A stretch of DNA of 64,000 bases from Oscillospiraceae bacterium (GTDB lineage Bacteria; Bacillota; Clostridia; Oscillospirales; Acutalibacteraceae): positions 108,308-172,307 of the forward strand of contig CADABX010000002.1 in NCBI GenBank assembly GCA_902786285.1, read 5' to 3'. Each line of letters starts with the position of its first letter. Position 1 is the stretch's first letter. Below are positions 24,269 through 35,300 of the stretch, piece after piece. The position numbers and the translations under genes are program-made. Below the pieces are notes generated by a model. The model saw nothing but the letters and a program-made list of their open reading frames with translations. It had not been told where the DNA came from and searched no databases.

Positions 24269-25717
24269 ATGGCAATCTACAACCCGTCCTCGCTCAAAGC
24301 CGAGGAATTCATCAACCACGAAGAAATTCTCGAAACCCTCGCCTATGCCGACGCGCACAAAAACGACCGTGCGCTGATCGATGAGATCTTGGAAAAAGCA
24401 AGACCGCAAAAGACCGCCACCGGCTACGTCTGCAAGGGCTTGTCGCACCGCGAAGCGTCCGTGCTGCTGGCAAACGACGATCCCGAAGTGCGCGAGGAGA
24501 TCTACAAAATCGCCGAAGAAATCAAGCTGGCGTTTTACGGCAACCGCATCGTCATCTTTGCGCCGCTGTATCTGTCCAACTACTGCGTCAACGGCTGCCT
24601 GTACTGCCCGTACCACCTCAAAAACAAGCATATCCCGCGCAAAAAGCTGACGCAGGAGGAGGTCAAGGCGGAGGTCATTGCGCTGCAGGACATGGGCCAC
24701 AAGCGTCTGGCGATCGAAGCAGGCGAGGACCCGAAAAACAACCCGATCGAATACATCCTCGACTGTATCAAAACCATCTACAGCGTGCACCACAAAAACG
24801 GCGACATCCGTCGCGTCAACGTCAATATTGCGGCTACGACCGTCGAAAACTACCGCAAGCTCAAGGACGCCGGCATCGGCACCTATATCCTGTTCCAGGA
24901 GACGTACAACAAGGAAAGCTATCTCTATCTCCATCCGACCGGCCCGAAGCACGACTACGACTACCACACCGAAGCGATGGACCGCGCCATGGCGGGCGGC
25001 ATCGACGACGTGGGTCTTGGCGTGCTGTTCGGTCTCGAGGGCTACCGCTACGAGTTCGCCGGTCTGCTGATGCACGCCGAGCATCTCGAAGCTGTCCACG
25101 GCGTCGGACCCCACACGATCAGCGTGCCGCGAGTGAAGAAAGCGGACGACATCGATCCCGACGCGTTTGACAACGGCATCGACGACGAAACCTTCGCCAA
25201 AATCACCGCCTGCATCCGTCTGGCGGTGCCCTATACCGGCATGATCATTTCCACGCGCGAGAGCGAACAGGTGCGCTCCAAGCTGCTGCGTCTCGGCATC
25301 TCGCAGGTCTCCGGCGGCTCACGCACGTCGGTCGGCGGCTATACGCAGGAAGAACGTCCCCACGACACTGAACAGTTTGACGTCTCCGACCAGCGGTCGC
25401 TGGACGAAGTGGTGCGTTGGCTGATGGAAAACGGCCACATTCCCTCGTTCTGCACGGCGTGCTACCGCGAGGGCCGCACCGGCGACCGGTTCATGTCGCT
25501 GTGCAAGAGCGGCCAGATCCTCAACTGCTGCCACCCGAACGCGCTGATGACGCTGACGGAATACCTCGAAGACTATGCGTCACCCGCCACGAAAGCTATC
25601 GGCTACGAAATGGTAGAGCGCGAGCTGCAGCGCATCCCGAAGGAAAAGGTGCGCGCAATCGCAAAAGATCACATCGAAGCGATCAAAAACTCCAACCGCC
25701 GCGACTTCCGCTTTTAA
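24269..25717 (+). CDS. hydG: [FeFe]-hydrogenase H-cluster radical SAM maturase HydG
   Basis: The 482-residue protein is a tyrosine lyase of the ThiH/HydG group. The radical SAM cluster is bound by Cys106, Cys110 and Cys113 in YCVNGCLYC. The C-terminal region has CTACYREGRTGDRFM and a later CC pair, the extra cluster site that separates HydG from ThiH. HydG splits tyrosine to p-cresol, CO and cyanide and delivers an Fe(CO)2(CN) unit. It follows hydE by 28 bp with AAAGGAA before the ATG, and hydF follows 10 bp later. Confidence 0.96.
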   Translation: MAIYNPSSLKAEEFINHEEILETLAYADAHKNDRALIDEILEKARPQKTATGYVCKGLSHREASVLLANDDPEVREEIYKIAEEIKLAFYGNRIVIFAPLYLSNYCVNGCLYCPYHLKNKHIPRKKLTQEEVKAEVIALQDMGHKRLAIEAGEDPKNNPIEYILDCIKTIYSVHHKNGDIRRVNVNIAATTVENYRKLKDAGIGTYILFQETYNKESYLYLHPTGPKHDYDYHTEAMDRAMAGGIDDVGLGVLFGLEGYRYEFAGLLMHAEHLEAVHGVGPHTISVPRVKKADDIDPDAFDNGIDDETFAKITACIRLAVPYTGMIISTRESEQVRSKLLRLGISQVSGGSRTSVGGYTQEERPHDTEQFDVSDQRSLDEVVRWLMENGHIPSFCTACYREGRTGDRFMSLCKSGQILNCCHPNALMTLTEYLEDYASPATKAIGYEMVERELQRIPKEKVRAIAKDHIEAIKNSNRRDFRF

Positions 25718-25727
25718 GGAGAACGCC

Positions 25728-26912
25728 ATGTCACTCAACGAAACCGTATCCGCCGAGCGCGTGCACATCAGCCTGTTCGGTTTGCGCAACGCGGGTAAAT
25801 CGAGCCTTGTCAACGCGCTGACCGGCCAAAGTCTCGCCGTGGTCTCGCCTGTCAAAGGCACCACGACCGACCCGGTCAAAAAGGCAATGGAGCTGCTGCC
25901 GCTCGGGCCGGTGCTGCTGACCGACACGCCGGGTCTCGACGACGCGGGCGACCTCGGCGCGCTGCGGGTGGAAAAGGCAAAAGAAACCCTCGCCCACACC
26001 GACATCGCGCTGCACGTGGTCGACGCGTTGGCCGGCCTGACCGCCCTCGACGAAGCGATGCTCGCGCAATACAAGTTACGCAAGCTGCCGTATCTGCTGG
26101 TAATGAACAAGGCCGACCTGCTGCCGGCCGTACCGCCCGACAGCGGCGACACTGTTTACGTCTCCGCCGCAACAGGGCAGGGGATCGACAAACTCAAGGA
26201 ACGCCTCGGCGCCTTCGCCAAAACGCTGCACAATGAAAAGCGGCTGATTGCCGATTTGGTCGACCCCGGCGACACGGTTGTGCTCGTGATCCCGATCGAC
26301 CGCTCTGCGCCGAAGGGACGGATCATTCTGCCGCAGCAGCAGGTGTTGCGCGAACTGCTCGACTGCCACTGCACGGCGCTGTGCTGCCAGCCGGAGGAAT
26401 TGCCCGGCGTACTCCACAATCTGCGCGTACCGCCGCGGCTGGTCGTGACCGATTCGCAGGCGTTCGCCCGCGTCGCACCGACGGTGCCCGACGCGGTTGC
26501 GCTCACGTCGTTTTCGATCCTCTTTGCGCGCTACAAAGGCAACCTCCAAGCCCAGCTGCAGGGCGCGGCCGCGCTGCCCGCCTTGCGCGACGGCGACACG
26601 GTGCTGATCGCCGAGGGCTGCACCCACCACCGCCAGTGCGGCGACATCGGCACGGAAAAGCTGCCAAACTGGATCCGGGCGTTCAGCGGCGCCGAGCCGC
26701 AGTTTCGCTTCACGTCCGGCGGCGAGTTTCCGGCTGATCTGTCCGGCGTCCGGCTCGTCGTCCACTGCGGCGGCTGCATGCTCAACGAACAGGTGATGCG
26801 CCACCGCCTCGCCCTTGCCGCGTCGCAGGGCGTGCCCGTGGTCAATTACGGCATGGCAATCGCCCACATGAACGGCATTTTAGCGCGCGCCGTGCGACCG
26901 CTGGAAGAATAA
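25728..26912 (+). CDS. hydF: [FeFe]-hydrogenase maturation GTPase HydF
   Basis: The 394-residue scaffold starts with a GTPase domain: P-loop GLRNAGKSS (about residues 18-26), KGTTTDPV, DTPGLDD and NKAD. After a dimerisation domain, the cluster-binding C-terminus has EGCTHHRQCGD and later VVHCGGCML, which supply the Cys and His ligands. HydF assembles the diiron subcluster from HydE and HydG products and transfers it to HydA. AAGGAG precedes the ATG. A strong terminator directly downstream closes the operon. Confidence 0.96.
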   Translation: MSLNETVSAERVHISLFGLRNAGKSSLVNALTGQSLAVVSPVKGTTTDPVKKAMELLPLGPVLLTDTPGLDDAGDLGALRVEKAKETLAHTDIALHVVDALAGLTALDEAMLAQYKLRKLPYLLVMNKADLLPAVPPDSGDTVYVSAATGQGIDKLKERLGAFAKTLHNEKRLIADLVDPGDTVVLVIPIDRSAPKGRIILPQQQVLRELLDCHCTALCCQPEELPGVLHNLRVPPRLVVTDSQAFARVAPTVPDAVALTSFSILFARYKGNLQAQLQGAAALPALRDGDTVLIAEGCTHHRQCGDIGTEKLPNWIRAFSGAEPQFRFTSGGEFPADLSGVRLVVHCGGCMLNEQVMRHRLALAASQGVPVVNYGMAIAHMNGILARAVRPLEE

Positions 26913-26926
26913 CGCAACACAATAAA

Positions 26927-26967
26927 TTCACCCCGCCGAGGATGCGATCCCGGCGGGGTGAACTTTT
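26927..26967 (+). terminator. Terminator of the hyd operon
   Basis: A perfect 12-bp stem TTCACCCCGCCG / CGGCGGGGTGAA, then CTTTTA. Confidence 0.9.
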
Positions 26968-26973
26968 ATAGAC

Positions 26974-27002
26974 TTGACTTTCCGGCTATCTTATGATAAA
27001 CT
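26974..27002 (+). promoter_or_regulatory. Sigma-A type promoter
   Basis: TTGACT, 17 bp, TAAACT, about 24 bp before the ATG at 27026. Confidence 0.65.
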
Positions 27003-27025
27003 CAAGCAAACGAGGAGGGTTGCTT

Positions 27026-27475
27026 ATGCAGGAAAAAAAGAAGTATATCACACTCCATTATTTGTCCTATCTATGCTTGGTCTTTGCGCTGCTTTGCTTT
27101 TTTAGGTACTGCGTGCATCGTTGGTATGTGGAGCTGATTTTTTTCATCGCTTTTCTGGTCGGTTATTTCATTTTGTTCCGCGTGTGCGGTAAAGCGCTGC
27201 AATGCGAAGACGGTTATTCCCTGATTCAGGCTGTTGACTATTACCGGGCATGTGAACGTGCGAATTACAGGGGATCAAACAAAGCCAAGGATGTTGCAAT
27301 TTTGAAGCAGGCAGCGGAGCATCGGGACTTTTTCGAAGAGGTTGAACCGGAAGCTTTGAAACGCTGCTATGTTACCGGCAAACAAGCAGACAAGATGGTC
27401 ACCAATCCGTTGGTTCGGGGATTATGGAATTTGCGAGATAAAACAGCGAAACGAGGAGGAAAGAAACATGTTTGA
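27026..27475 (+). CDS. Small membrane protein of unknown function
   Basis: The 149-residue protein has two hydrophobic segments in the first 55 residues (around LCLVFALLCFFRYC and LIFFIAFLVGYFILF), then a soluble tail rich in Lys and Glu. The membrane part suggests a hairpin with the tail in the cytoplasm. The start follows GAGGAGG. It overlaps the Lgt-like gene by eight bases, so the two are probably made together. No family is recognised; it may assist the Lgt-like enzyme, which is inference from position. Confidence 0.7.
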   Translation: MQEKKKYITLHYLSYLCLVFALLCFFRYCVHRWYVELIFFIAFLVGYFILFRVCGKALQCEDGYSLIQAVDYYRACERANYRGSNKAKDVAILKQAAEHRDFFEEVEPEALKRCYVTGKQADKMVTNPLVRGLWNLRDKTAKRGGKKHV

Positions 27476-28202
27476 AAAGAGCGGTATTTTTTATGATGCC
27501 ATGTATTTGGTTGGGTTTGCACTGATGATGGTGTGGAACCTTGCGGATCATAAGCGCTACGGAATCAAAAAACGCGACGCAGTTTTGACAACGCTGTACA
27601 CCTACGTTTGCGGTGTCATCGGTGCGCTGATGATGGGCTTCATCTATACGAAGGTCAACGCTGCCTTTGGCTTTGAAGAAAATAGTAACGTCGCCATCTT
27701 CGGTGCGGTGGTGTTTACACCGTTTTTGCTTCTGATCTTCCCGATCAAGCACCGCCAATGGAAATCCATTATGGATATGCTGGCACCCGGCATTTTGCTG
27801 ATTCTGACCTGCGCAAAGTTCGGCTGCTTTATAAATGGCTGCTGTGTCGGCTTTGTGTGCGATTGGGGTGTGCATTACAAGAATTCCGACGTTACGAATT
27901 TCCCGGTGCAGATTTTTGAAGTTGCAACCATGCTGCTCGTGCTTTTGTTGACACAGTTGTATGTCCGCAAAGCGAAACGCTTTGTTGCCGGCACAGCTTA
28001 TCCCATTACCTTTGCTGTTTACAGTGTGACCCGCTTTTGCTGGGAGCTCTTCCGCTTCTATCCGGAAGAGGGGATGCGCCATCTGATCTGCGGCCTGACG
28101 TTTTGGCAGTGTGTCTGCTGCGTCACGTTTGTGGTGTGTGTAACCATTATAGCGGTGCTCACTGTGAAGGCGCGAAAGCAGCCGGAGATACAAGAGCAAT
28201 AA
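27468..28202 (+). CDS. Divergent prolipoprotein diacylglyceryl transferase (Lgt)-like protein
   Basis: The 244-residue membrane protein has about seven hydrophobic segments and an Lgt-like core, but the usual G-R-x-G-N-F-x-N-G-E block appears as CAKFGCFINGCCVGF with extra cysteines, followed by CDWGVHY and later FPVQIFEV. Lgt attaches diacylglycerol to the lipobox Cys of prelipoproteins. The changed motif means the substrate or even the reaction may differ. It overlaps the preceding gene by eight bases. It faces a second Lgt-like gene at 28309 with similar features; a canonical lgt is not in the window. Confidence 0.75.
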   Translation: MFEKSGIFYDAMYLVGFALMMVWNLADHKRYGIKKRDAVLTTLYTYVCGVIGALMMGFIYTKVNAAFGFEENSNVAIFGAVVFTPFLLLIFPIKHRQWKSIMDMLAPGILLILTCAKFGCFINGCCVGFVCDWGVHYKNSDVTNFPVQIFEVATMLLVLLLTQLYVRKAKRFVAGTAYPITFAVYSVTRFCWELFRFYPEEGMRHLICGLTFWQCVCCVTFVVCVTIIAVLTVKARKQPEIQEQ

Positions 28203-28221
28203 TAATAGTAGTTAAAGTTTA

Positions 28222-28254
28222 CCCGCCGAGGTTTTCCACGGCGGGCGTTTTGTT
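28222..28254 (+). terminator. Rho-independent terminator
   Basis: CCCGCCG / CGGCGGG stem then CGTTTTGTTT, after the first Lgt-like gene. Confidence 0.8.
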
Positions 28255-28308
28255 TACTTTTTCTTTTTGTACTTCTTTTTGTGAATTCTCGCTGTGCGCT
28301 TTATGTAA

Positions 28309-29094
28309 TTATAAGTTGATTACTGGCAACGGCTCGCTCGGCTTTGTTTTATATAGCCAGACGATGGAAATAACGGAGCAGACAAAAACAAGAATACACG
28401 CCCATTGCCAAAAAGTAAGGCCGAGACAGAAATTTCGAACCTCCGGTTCATAGTATCGTGCAAACTCCCAACCAAATCTGGCTGTACAATAGAATGCCGC
28501 TGTCAGCGGATATGCCATACCGCGGCGGAAGAATGAGGATTCTTTAACCTTAAAGCAGATAAGTAAAACTATAAGTGTAGTTGCTGCTTCAAACAACTGC
28601 ACCGGGAAGACAGCGCTGTCCTTTACAAACGGTGAATGAATGCCCCAACTGCAGGGGAAACCAAAACAGCATCCTGCCCATGTGCATCGCAGTTTACCAA
28701 ACAGCAGAATCAAAAAAATGTTCGGCGTCAGCATATCCAGTGTGTCACGAATGCTGATAAGCGGTTTATTTCTACCTCTTTTTCTTGCAACTAAATTACG
28801 AATTGCTTTTTCAACAGCAACGGTTGCAATTTCCAAGACGGGCGTAAATAGCACCGCGCCGAAAATCGAAGATGTACTGCCTCCGCGCATACCGCGCAAT
28901 TGCAATGCAAGCGTGAAAATCTTGCCGCCTATCATTGCACACAAAAAGCCATAAGTAATTGTCAGAGAATAGAGAATCACGCGCGCTCTACTCATATGAT
29001 ATTTTTGCCTGAACAAAATACTGATAAAAAGCGCGACAATATAGCCGAGAACATACATACTTAATGACAATTGTTGCGGCGATAGATTCTTCAA
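28309..29094 (-). CDS. Second divergent Lgt-like membrane protein
   Basis: About 261 residues with seven hydrophobic segments. The core motif reads GKLRCTWAGCCFGFPCSWGIH, close in pattern to the facing paralogue (Cys-rich GCC block followed by C-W-G), and FPVQLFEAAT matches FPVQIFEV there. So this is a paralogous pair outside classical Lgt. The start is placed at a TTG behind AGAGGTGA with good spacing; a GTG three codons earlier (29103) overlaps that ribosome-binding site. The gene is visibly more A+T-rich than its neighbours, which may point to later arrival. Confidence 0.72.
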   Translation of the reverse strand: MKNLSPQQLSLSMYVLGYIVALFISILFRQKYHMSRARVILYSLTITYGFLCAMIGGKIFTLALQLRGMRGGSTSSIFGAVLFTPVLEIATVAVEKAIRNLVARKRGRNKPLISIRDTLDMLTPNIFLILLFGKLRCTWAGCCFGFPCSWGIHSPFVKDSAVFPVQLFEAATTLIVLLICFKVKESSFFRRGMAYPLTAAFYCTARFGWEFARYYEPEVRNFCLGLTFWQWACILVFVCSVISIVWLYKTKPSEPLPVINL

Positions 29095-29128
29095 GGAAGT
29101 CACCTCTGTTTTTCGTTGATCTGATAAT

Positions 29129-29158
29129 ATTATATACTAGATGCAACCGGCAAGTCAA
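29129..29158 (-). promoter_or_regulatory. Sigma-A type promoter for the second Lgt-like gene
   Basis: Minus-strand TTGACT, 18 bp, TATAAT. Confidence 0.65.
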
Positions 29159-29217
29159 TGAAAACAAATTATTAAATTATATTCATGTTACGATAATAAT
29201 TCTTAATCGGAATAACA

Positions 29218-29246
29218 TTGTTTTTACCACAGTTTTTTAGTAAAAT
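29218..29246 (+). promoter_or_regulatory. Sigma-A type promoter for the giant secreted protein
   Basis: TTGTTT, 17 bp, TAAAAT, about 65 bp before the ATG. Confidence 0.5.
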
Positions 29247-29260
29247 GATAATGATCATAA
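29246..29260. promoter_or_regulatory. Fur-box-like palindrome
   Basis: TGATAATGATCATAA matches the 7-1-7 Fur core TGATAATnATTATCA at most positions and lies directly on the downstream edge of the -10. Iron control is only a possibility. Confidence 0.25.
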
Positions 29261-29312
29261 GGTCGTATTGTACCTTTTTGTGCAATGTGTCCAAATAGAA
29301 AGGAGATCAATC

Positions 29313-32300
29313 ATGAAAAAGTACCAAGCAAGAAAAGCACTCAGTGTTTTGCTGACTGTGCTGATGCTGCTGAGTTCCGTTTATCTGGGACTCGGCGTCA
29401 TCGCGTCTGCGCTGACGTCGGCTAATTTGCCGGCCAGCACGACGTCGTTGGCAGACGGCACCGTTTACCTTGTGACGGGGAACCAGACGATTGACCCGAG
29501 CAAGGTGCTGACGATTCCTGCGAATGCAACTGTTTTCATCCAGATTGCGGCTGGCGCATCGCTGACCGTGACCGGCAGCGATGCAAACGGGACAACCGCA
29601 GGCAAAGCGGCAATCAAGATGAACCAGAACAGTAAGCTGATCTTCATCGGCAGCGGAGCCTTGACCGTGAAAGGCGGAAAAGGCGCTAACGGCGGCAACG
29701 GCAGCAATAACAGTGGCACCAGCGGCGGCAACGGCGGCGCAGGAGGCGCAGGCGGCGGCGCTGGTATCGGTACCGACGGTGGCAACGTCGGCACAGCAGC
29801 TGGTGCCTGGCCAACAGGTGCTTCCGTTATAATTGCGGACACCGTTGGAGCGTTTATAACGAACGGGGACAACGGCACCGCAGGTAGCAACGGTACCCAG
29901 AGCAATTCCAGCTCAGCGGGTGGTTACGGCGGCGGCGGCGGTTACGGCGCAGGCGGTGCGGCGATCGGCACCGGCGGCGGCGGCGGCAGCAACGGCACCA
30001 AAGGTAGTAACGGTTCAACCGCTTGCGGCGGTTCAAAAGGGAACAACGGCACCGAAGGTAGTGACGGCTCTCGAACGGCAGAGGATAAATATTCAGAAAC
30101 AACAGCGTTCAGCGTTATGCAGGCGACGCTTGCAAGTAACGCAGCCACTCTAGCCCTCTCGCAGGGTGAGCAGCTGGAACTTGGCTATGACGCACTTAAT
30201 GCTGCATATACCCCAATCAACAATGCCAGGGATGCCGTCAATAACCTTGCGTCCGGCAGCGGTGTTTTTGCCTTCTTCTTCGGCTCCTACAGCGACGCGA
30301 TTGCGCAGCTGGAATCCTCCATGCTGATTGTACAGTATAAGCCGATCGTGGATAACATCAACGCCTATATCACCACGGATTATTCCGAGTATACAAAAGA
30401 TCAACTGGTAGCTTTGTATGAAAACCTTAATACGAGCTATACCAGCTATAAAGCACTTAACAATCCAACTGTTTACAACTACTTTGAAGTCGGCAATCCT
30501 CCGATTCTTAACCGCGCGGTGGTTGACGAAGAACTTGACAAGATCTTGAACGCACAGGAAATCGCCGTTCTGCGCGATGAGGTCAAACCTGCCATCGAAG
30601 CAGAGCTTGCAACGATTGCCGACTACGATCAGGACTGGGTGCTCGCCACCGATAACGCAGATGTGACGCTGAACGCTGCCAAAACTGCACTTACCGGTTA
30701 TGAAACTGCGCTCGGTACCTATAAGGCAACAAATGTTACGGCGGTTTTCGGTGAAAACTATGTTGCAACGGTTTTTGGCCCGGTGCGCGAAAAACTGAAT
30801 AAATTGTTGATTGACAACGATTATAAAGTTCAGTTTGCACAGTATAAGAGTGTCTATTCACAGGCGTTTGAGAATATTTCGCTGTCAACCTCAACGGATG
30901 ATCTCTATGCGGTTTTGAGCGCGCGTGACGGTTGGTATACGGATCTTCAGAATTATATTGCGTCAATCGAAGCATATGATCCTGCGCTTGCAGAAAAGAT
31001 TATGGCAACCACCGGAACAGCAATGCAGAATAAAATAGATACTGTCTACGCAATGCTGAATACCCGTGTGGAAGCGCAGATCAACAACGCTTACGATCAG
31101 TATATGGCTTTTGTAGCGGAATACGGCTATACAATCAATACTTCTGATGATGTCAATGTTAGAAACTATAACGACCTGCGTACAACGTTTGGTCAACTGA
31201 AACCCCAGCATTATGAATTCTTGCTGAATACAACGCACTTTGACGTTTCGGAAGAAACGGTTGCGAAGTACGACGCTATCAAAAATGCACTCTTCGCGTT
31301 CGATAATTACGACGCGACAAAAGGTCTTTCTGCGTATGCGTTTAATGCAGAAAAGGTAACCGATATTTTGCGCGAAGTTTCGGTGTATGATCGGGTTCGC
31401 AACCAGAATTATACAGTAGACGAAGTAAAGCGTGCAACTGCTTACAGCAATGTCAAAAAGTTGCTTGACAGCGATCTTGTAAAAGAGTCGCTTGGGTTCG
31501 ATTTAAATAAAACGATTTCTGATTTGATCAATGGGTTGCCTGAAAAGATTTATACGGACGAGTTTTTAAACACTTTGATTAAATTTGTCTATCCGGTGGT
31601 AGCAAAGGAATTTGCTAAAGTTTGGGCAGATTTGCCGTCGACGTATCCTCTTACAGATCCTGTTGAGACAACTTTGACACTGAAAATTGACGATTTACAT
31701 ACTGCGCTCGGCAGTGGAAAAATAGATTTGCCGCTGTTGCCCGATCTTCTTGCACTTAAACTCGGAGATAGTTTTCCGGAAGCAAAGGCAGCGTTGGCCA
31801 GAGTGCCGGCTACGGTCAGTTTTGATAAGCCGAACGATGAATGGATTGTTAACCCGTGGGAAAACGCAAACATTTATGACAGTGAGACAAAAAAGTTAAC
31901 ACTCGTCTGGGGAATTACAGATAAAGACAGTTTTCTGGATGCTGCTTCTGTTGCGCTCAAAGGTGTTGAACCGCTGTTACTTGCGCTTCTTTCCAATAAA
32001 ACACATGCTGTAACCGATAAAAAAGTCGGCACCGGTTCAGGTAGCTATGCTTGTGTTGATATTAAGGTCGACCCGATCAATCTGAATATGACATTCACTG
32101 GTAATCCCGGTTATAACAATGCGATCGCGCCGGTCCTGAGTGCGTTGGGCGCGAATGGTTTGCCGGACGGAAGCGCTTCTGCGATGCAGAATACCAAAGA
32201 TCTTTTGGAAAGCGGCTTGATAAATCCGATTCATAATGTTCTGGAGACAATTAAAGCGAATCCTTTGGATGCTATCCTTGATCTATTGCCGTCGCTGGCA

Positions 32301-35300
32301 TTTGCCTTGAATCATGGGTTATTAAATAACGCTCTGGGTGAACTCAAGACTAAGATTGAGTATAAAGCTATTGCAAAATACGATGCTGGTATCGGTGGAA
32401 GTGGCGAAAAAGAGGCTTTGTCGGACAGTATCGATATCAACCTTCTTAATATGCTTGATCTTACGAGCATGGGTATTGACATCACCTCCCCGGCTGCGCT
32501 TGTTAACTCCCTGATCGGTCTGCTGAGCAAGAGCGATGAAGCCGAGACAACGAATCAGGAAGAGCCAACAGAACCCTCCGGTCTTGCTGCAATTCTCGCT
32601 AAGCTTGATATTGACGAAATGTTCAAAAAGATTGCTTATCTTGGAACAGGTGTAGATTGGCAGGATGGTTATAGAACGGTATCGCCGTTCAACTGGCCCG
32701 GACATGAAGACGACTTCCCGCGCATTATTGCAAATCGCCCAGAGATCTTTGCTTATCTGGTGCAAAATATTCTTTCCATACTGGATAAAGATCTTGTGAA
32801 TGAATTGATGATTGCACTTGCTGGAAAAGATGATCAAGGCAATCCGAACCCGCCGCAGGAACTGCCCGAAATCGTTGATACGATTATTGATGATATTGCA
32901 AATAATCCTGACGATGCGATTGCAGCCATCGTGGAACTCATGGTCCCGCAGACCTATGACAACTATGCGAAACTCGAAACCCCGGCATCCTCCTTCACCT
33001 ATGACGATGAAACAATCACCGCGGCCGACGTGGCCTACCTGAAGTATGCGAACGACTGGGATAAGGACACCGCGTCTGCGGTTGCGACCAACGTTGATGC
33101 CCTGATTCCGGCCATCACCGGTCTGCTCGGCAAAGAAGTTGCGCTCAACACAATGCTGCAGAATGCGCTGAATGGCGTGTTCACCGGCGAAAACCTGACC
33201 AAGATCAACAACCTGATTGCAGGTGCTGTTGCCGGTCTTGCCGGCGGTGACGACGCAGGCGACGGCGACGAAGAAGAAGCCGGCGGCCTCGACATCCTCG
33301 GCCTGCTGAAGGATGAACTCGGCATTGATCTTAGCGAGTTCGCGGAAGTTGCCGAAGATTACGACTGGGGCATCACTGACGGCGACAAGGCGGCGTTTGT
33401 GAACAAGCTTTGCGGCATTCTCAATCCTCTGGCGCCCGTTCTGAAGCTCCTTGCGCCGGGTCAGGATCTTACCATGCTTGATGGCGTGATCACCGTCAAG
33501 GGCTACGACGTCTATCCGAAGTCCATCGGCCTGATCTTCGATGCCCTCGGCATCCCGCAGATCACCGGCTATCAGAACATGTCTGCAACAGAAGAACTCG
33601 AAGCGATTCTCAACGCGCTGCTTGCAAAGGTCGACGCACTGACCGCCGAAGGCAACAGCATGATCAAGGATGTGCTTGAACTTCTGCCGGACCTTGTCTA
33701 CTTCATTGAGAGCAATGGTCTGAGCGTTGCGATCAAGAACCTGATCTATCCGATCCAGATTCTCCTTGACACCATCTATCCGATCTATCCGATCGACTTG
33801 ATGGAACTCATCAGCGGCCTTGCTGCCGGCGATGAAGACACACCCGAACCGGGTACCGAACCGGCAGAGCCCACCGGTATTGCGGCGATTCTTGCAAACC
33901 TGGATCTTGACAACCTCAAGATGTCCACGATCCTCCCGATCGTTGACAATATGCTCGGCACCGAGCTGGTCCGCAGCCCGCTTGCGACCTATGCGATTCC
34001 GGCGCTGACCATCAAGCACGGCGACCTCGATGCGGCTGACGTTTTGACCATCCTGCTTTGCGGCGTGATCGAAGCGTTTGAAGCGGAAATCCTTGACGGC
34101 GACAACGCCGGCAAGACCAACGGCGACGTGATCCTTGCCATGATCGACAACGAGCAGGTCACCGATATCTACACGAAGATTGTTCCGCTGATTACCGGCG
34201 GTGAATCCGCGATTGATGAATCCAAGATCACCCCGATCAACTGGACGTATATGATGGGCGATGATTACGAGATTCAGCTTGCTGATTTCGAAATGCCCGC
34301 ATACTCAAACGAAGCGGTCATCAACTATCTGTCCACCTATGAAAAGAACCAGTGGACCGCAGAGCTTGCGGATTACCTGAACGACAACCTTGATTCCATC
34401 GTCAAAGACGTGCTGAAGGTTGCGGGCCAGAATGAAAATATGCTTGCAACGCTCATCAGCGGTCTGATCAACGACAAGCTTTACACGGCTGACGTTGTCA
34501 ACGCGGCCGGCAACGCGATCTACGGCCTGCTCGGCAACCTCGAAGACCAGCTGAAGGTTGTTGTCGACGCCCTGCTCGGCACCGAAATTGCCGGCAAGAC
34601 CTTTACGCCGGTTGAATCCGTGAACGGCAAGGCGGACTTCATCGCGAAGATGAAGGATATCCTCAATCCGTTCAACCGCATCCTCGGCTTCGTCCTCTTC
34701 GGCGGCAGCTACAAGTTCTTCAACGGCACGACCAGAGAAGATCTGCTGGTCCTGACCGGCGGCGACGCCTACAACGCTGCGCTGGTTCCGGTGCTCGAAG
34801 CTCTCGGTGTGAAAGCGCCTGTCTATGACAGCGAAACCGACAGCACCGGCGGCATGATCGACAAGATCCTGACGGCTGTGACCGACAGACTTGACGAAAT
34901 CGCCAACGATCCGATCAACAAGATCCTTGACTTGCTGCCGAACGTGCTCTACTTCCTGAACGCGGACGGTGTCAAGGCCATCATCAACAACGCGGTGCTG
35001 CCGTTTGACGCACTGGTTGAAGCTGTGACCGGCAACGATGCCGCGACCCTGCTTGCAGGTGTGGAAGTCAAGGGCGTCGCATTGAACGACCTGAACACCG
35101 AAAACATCCTTGACCTGATCGGCGGTCTGGCGAACATCCAGATTCCGGCGGGTGTGAAGAGCGCAGTCAGCTCCTTCTACATCGGCAAGGCTGTGTACTT
35201 CGAATCCGCCAACGGCAAACCGGCATTCAAGCTTGTCTATGACGGTGACCGCAAGGATATGATTACGATCCTCGCTTCTGTTCTGATCGAAGTGCTTGCC

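Noticed and set aside
29246-29260. Firm iron regulation of the giant secreted protein
   Set aside because: The palindrome is only partly like a Fur box in an A+T-rich region, so it is listed only as a weak site.
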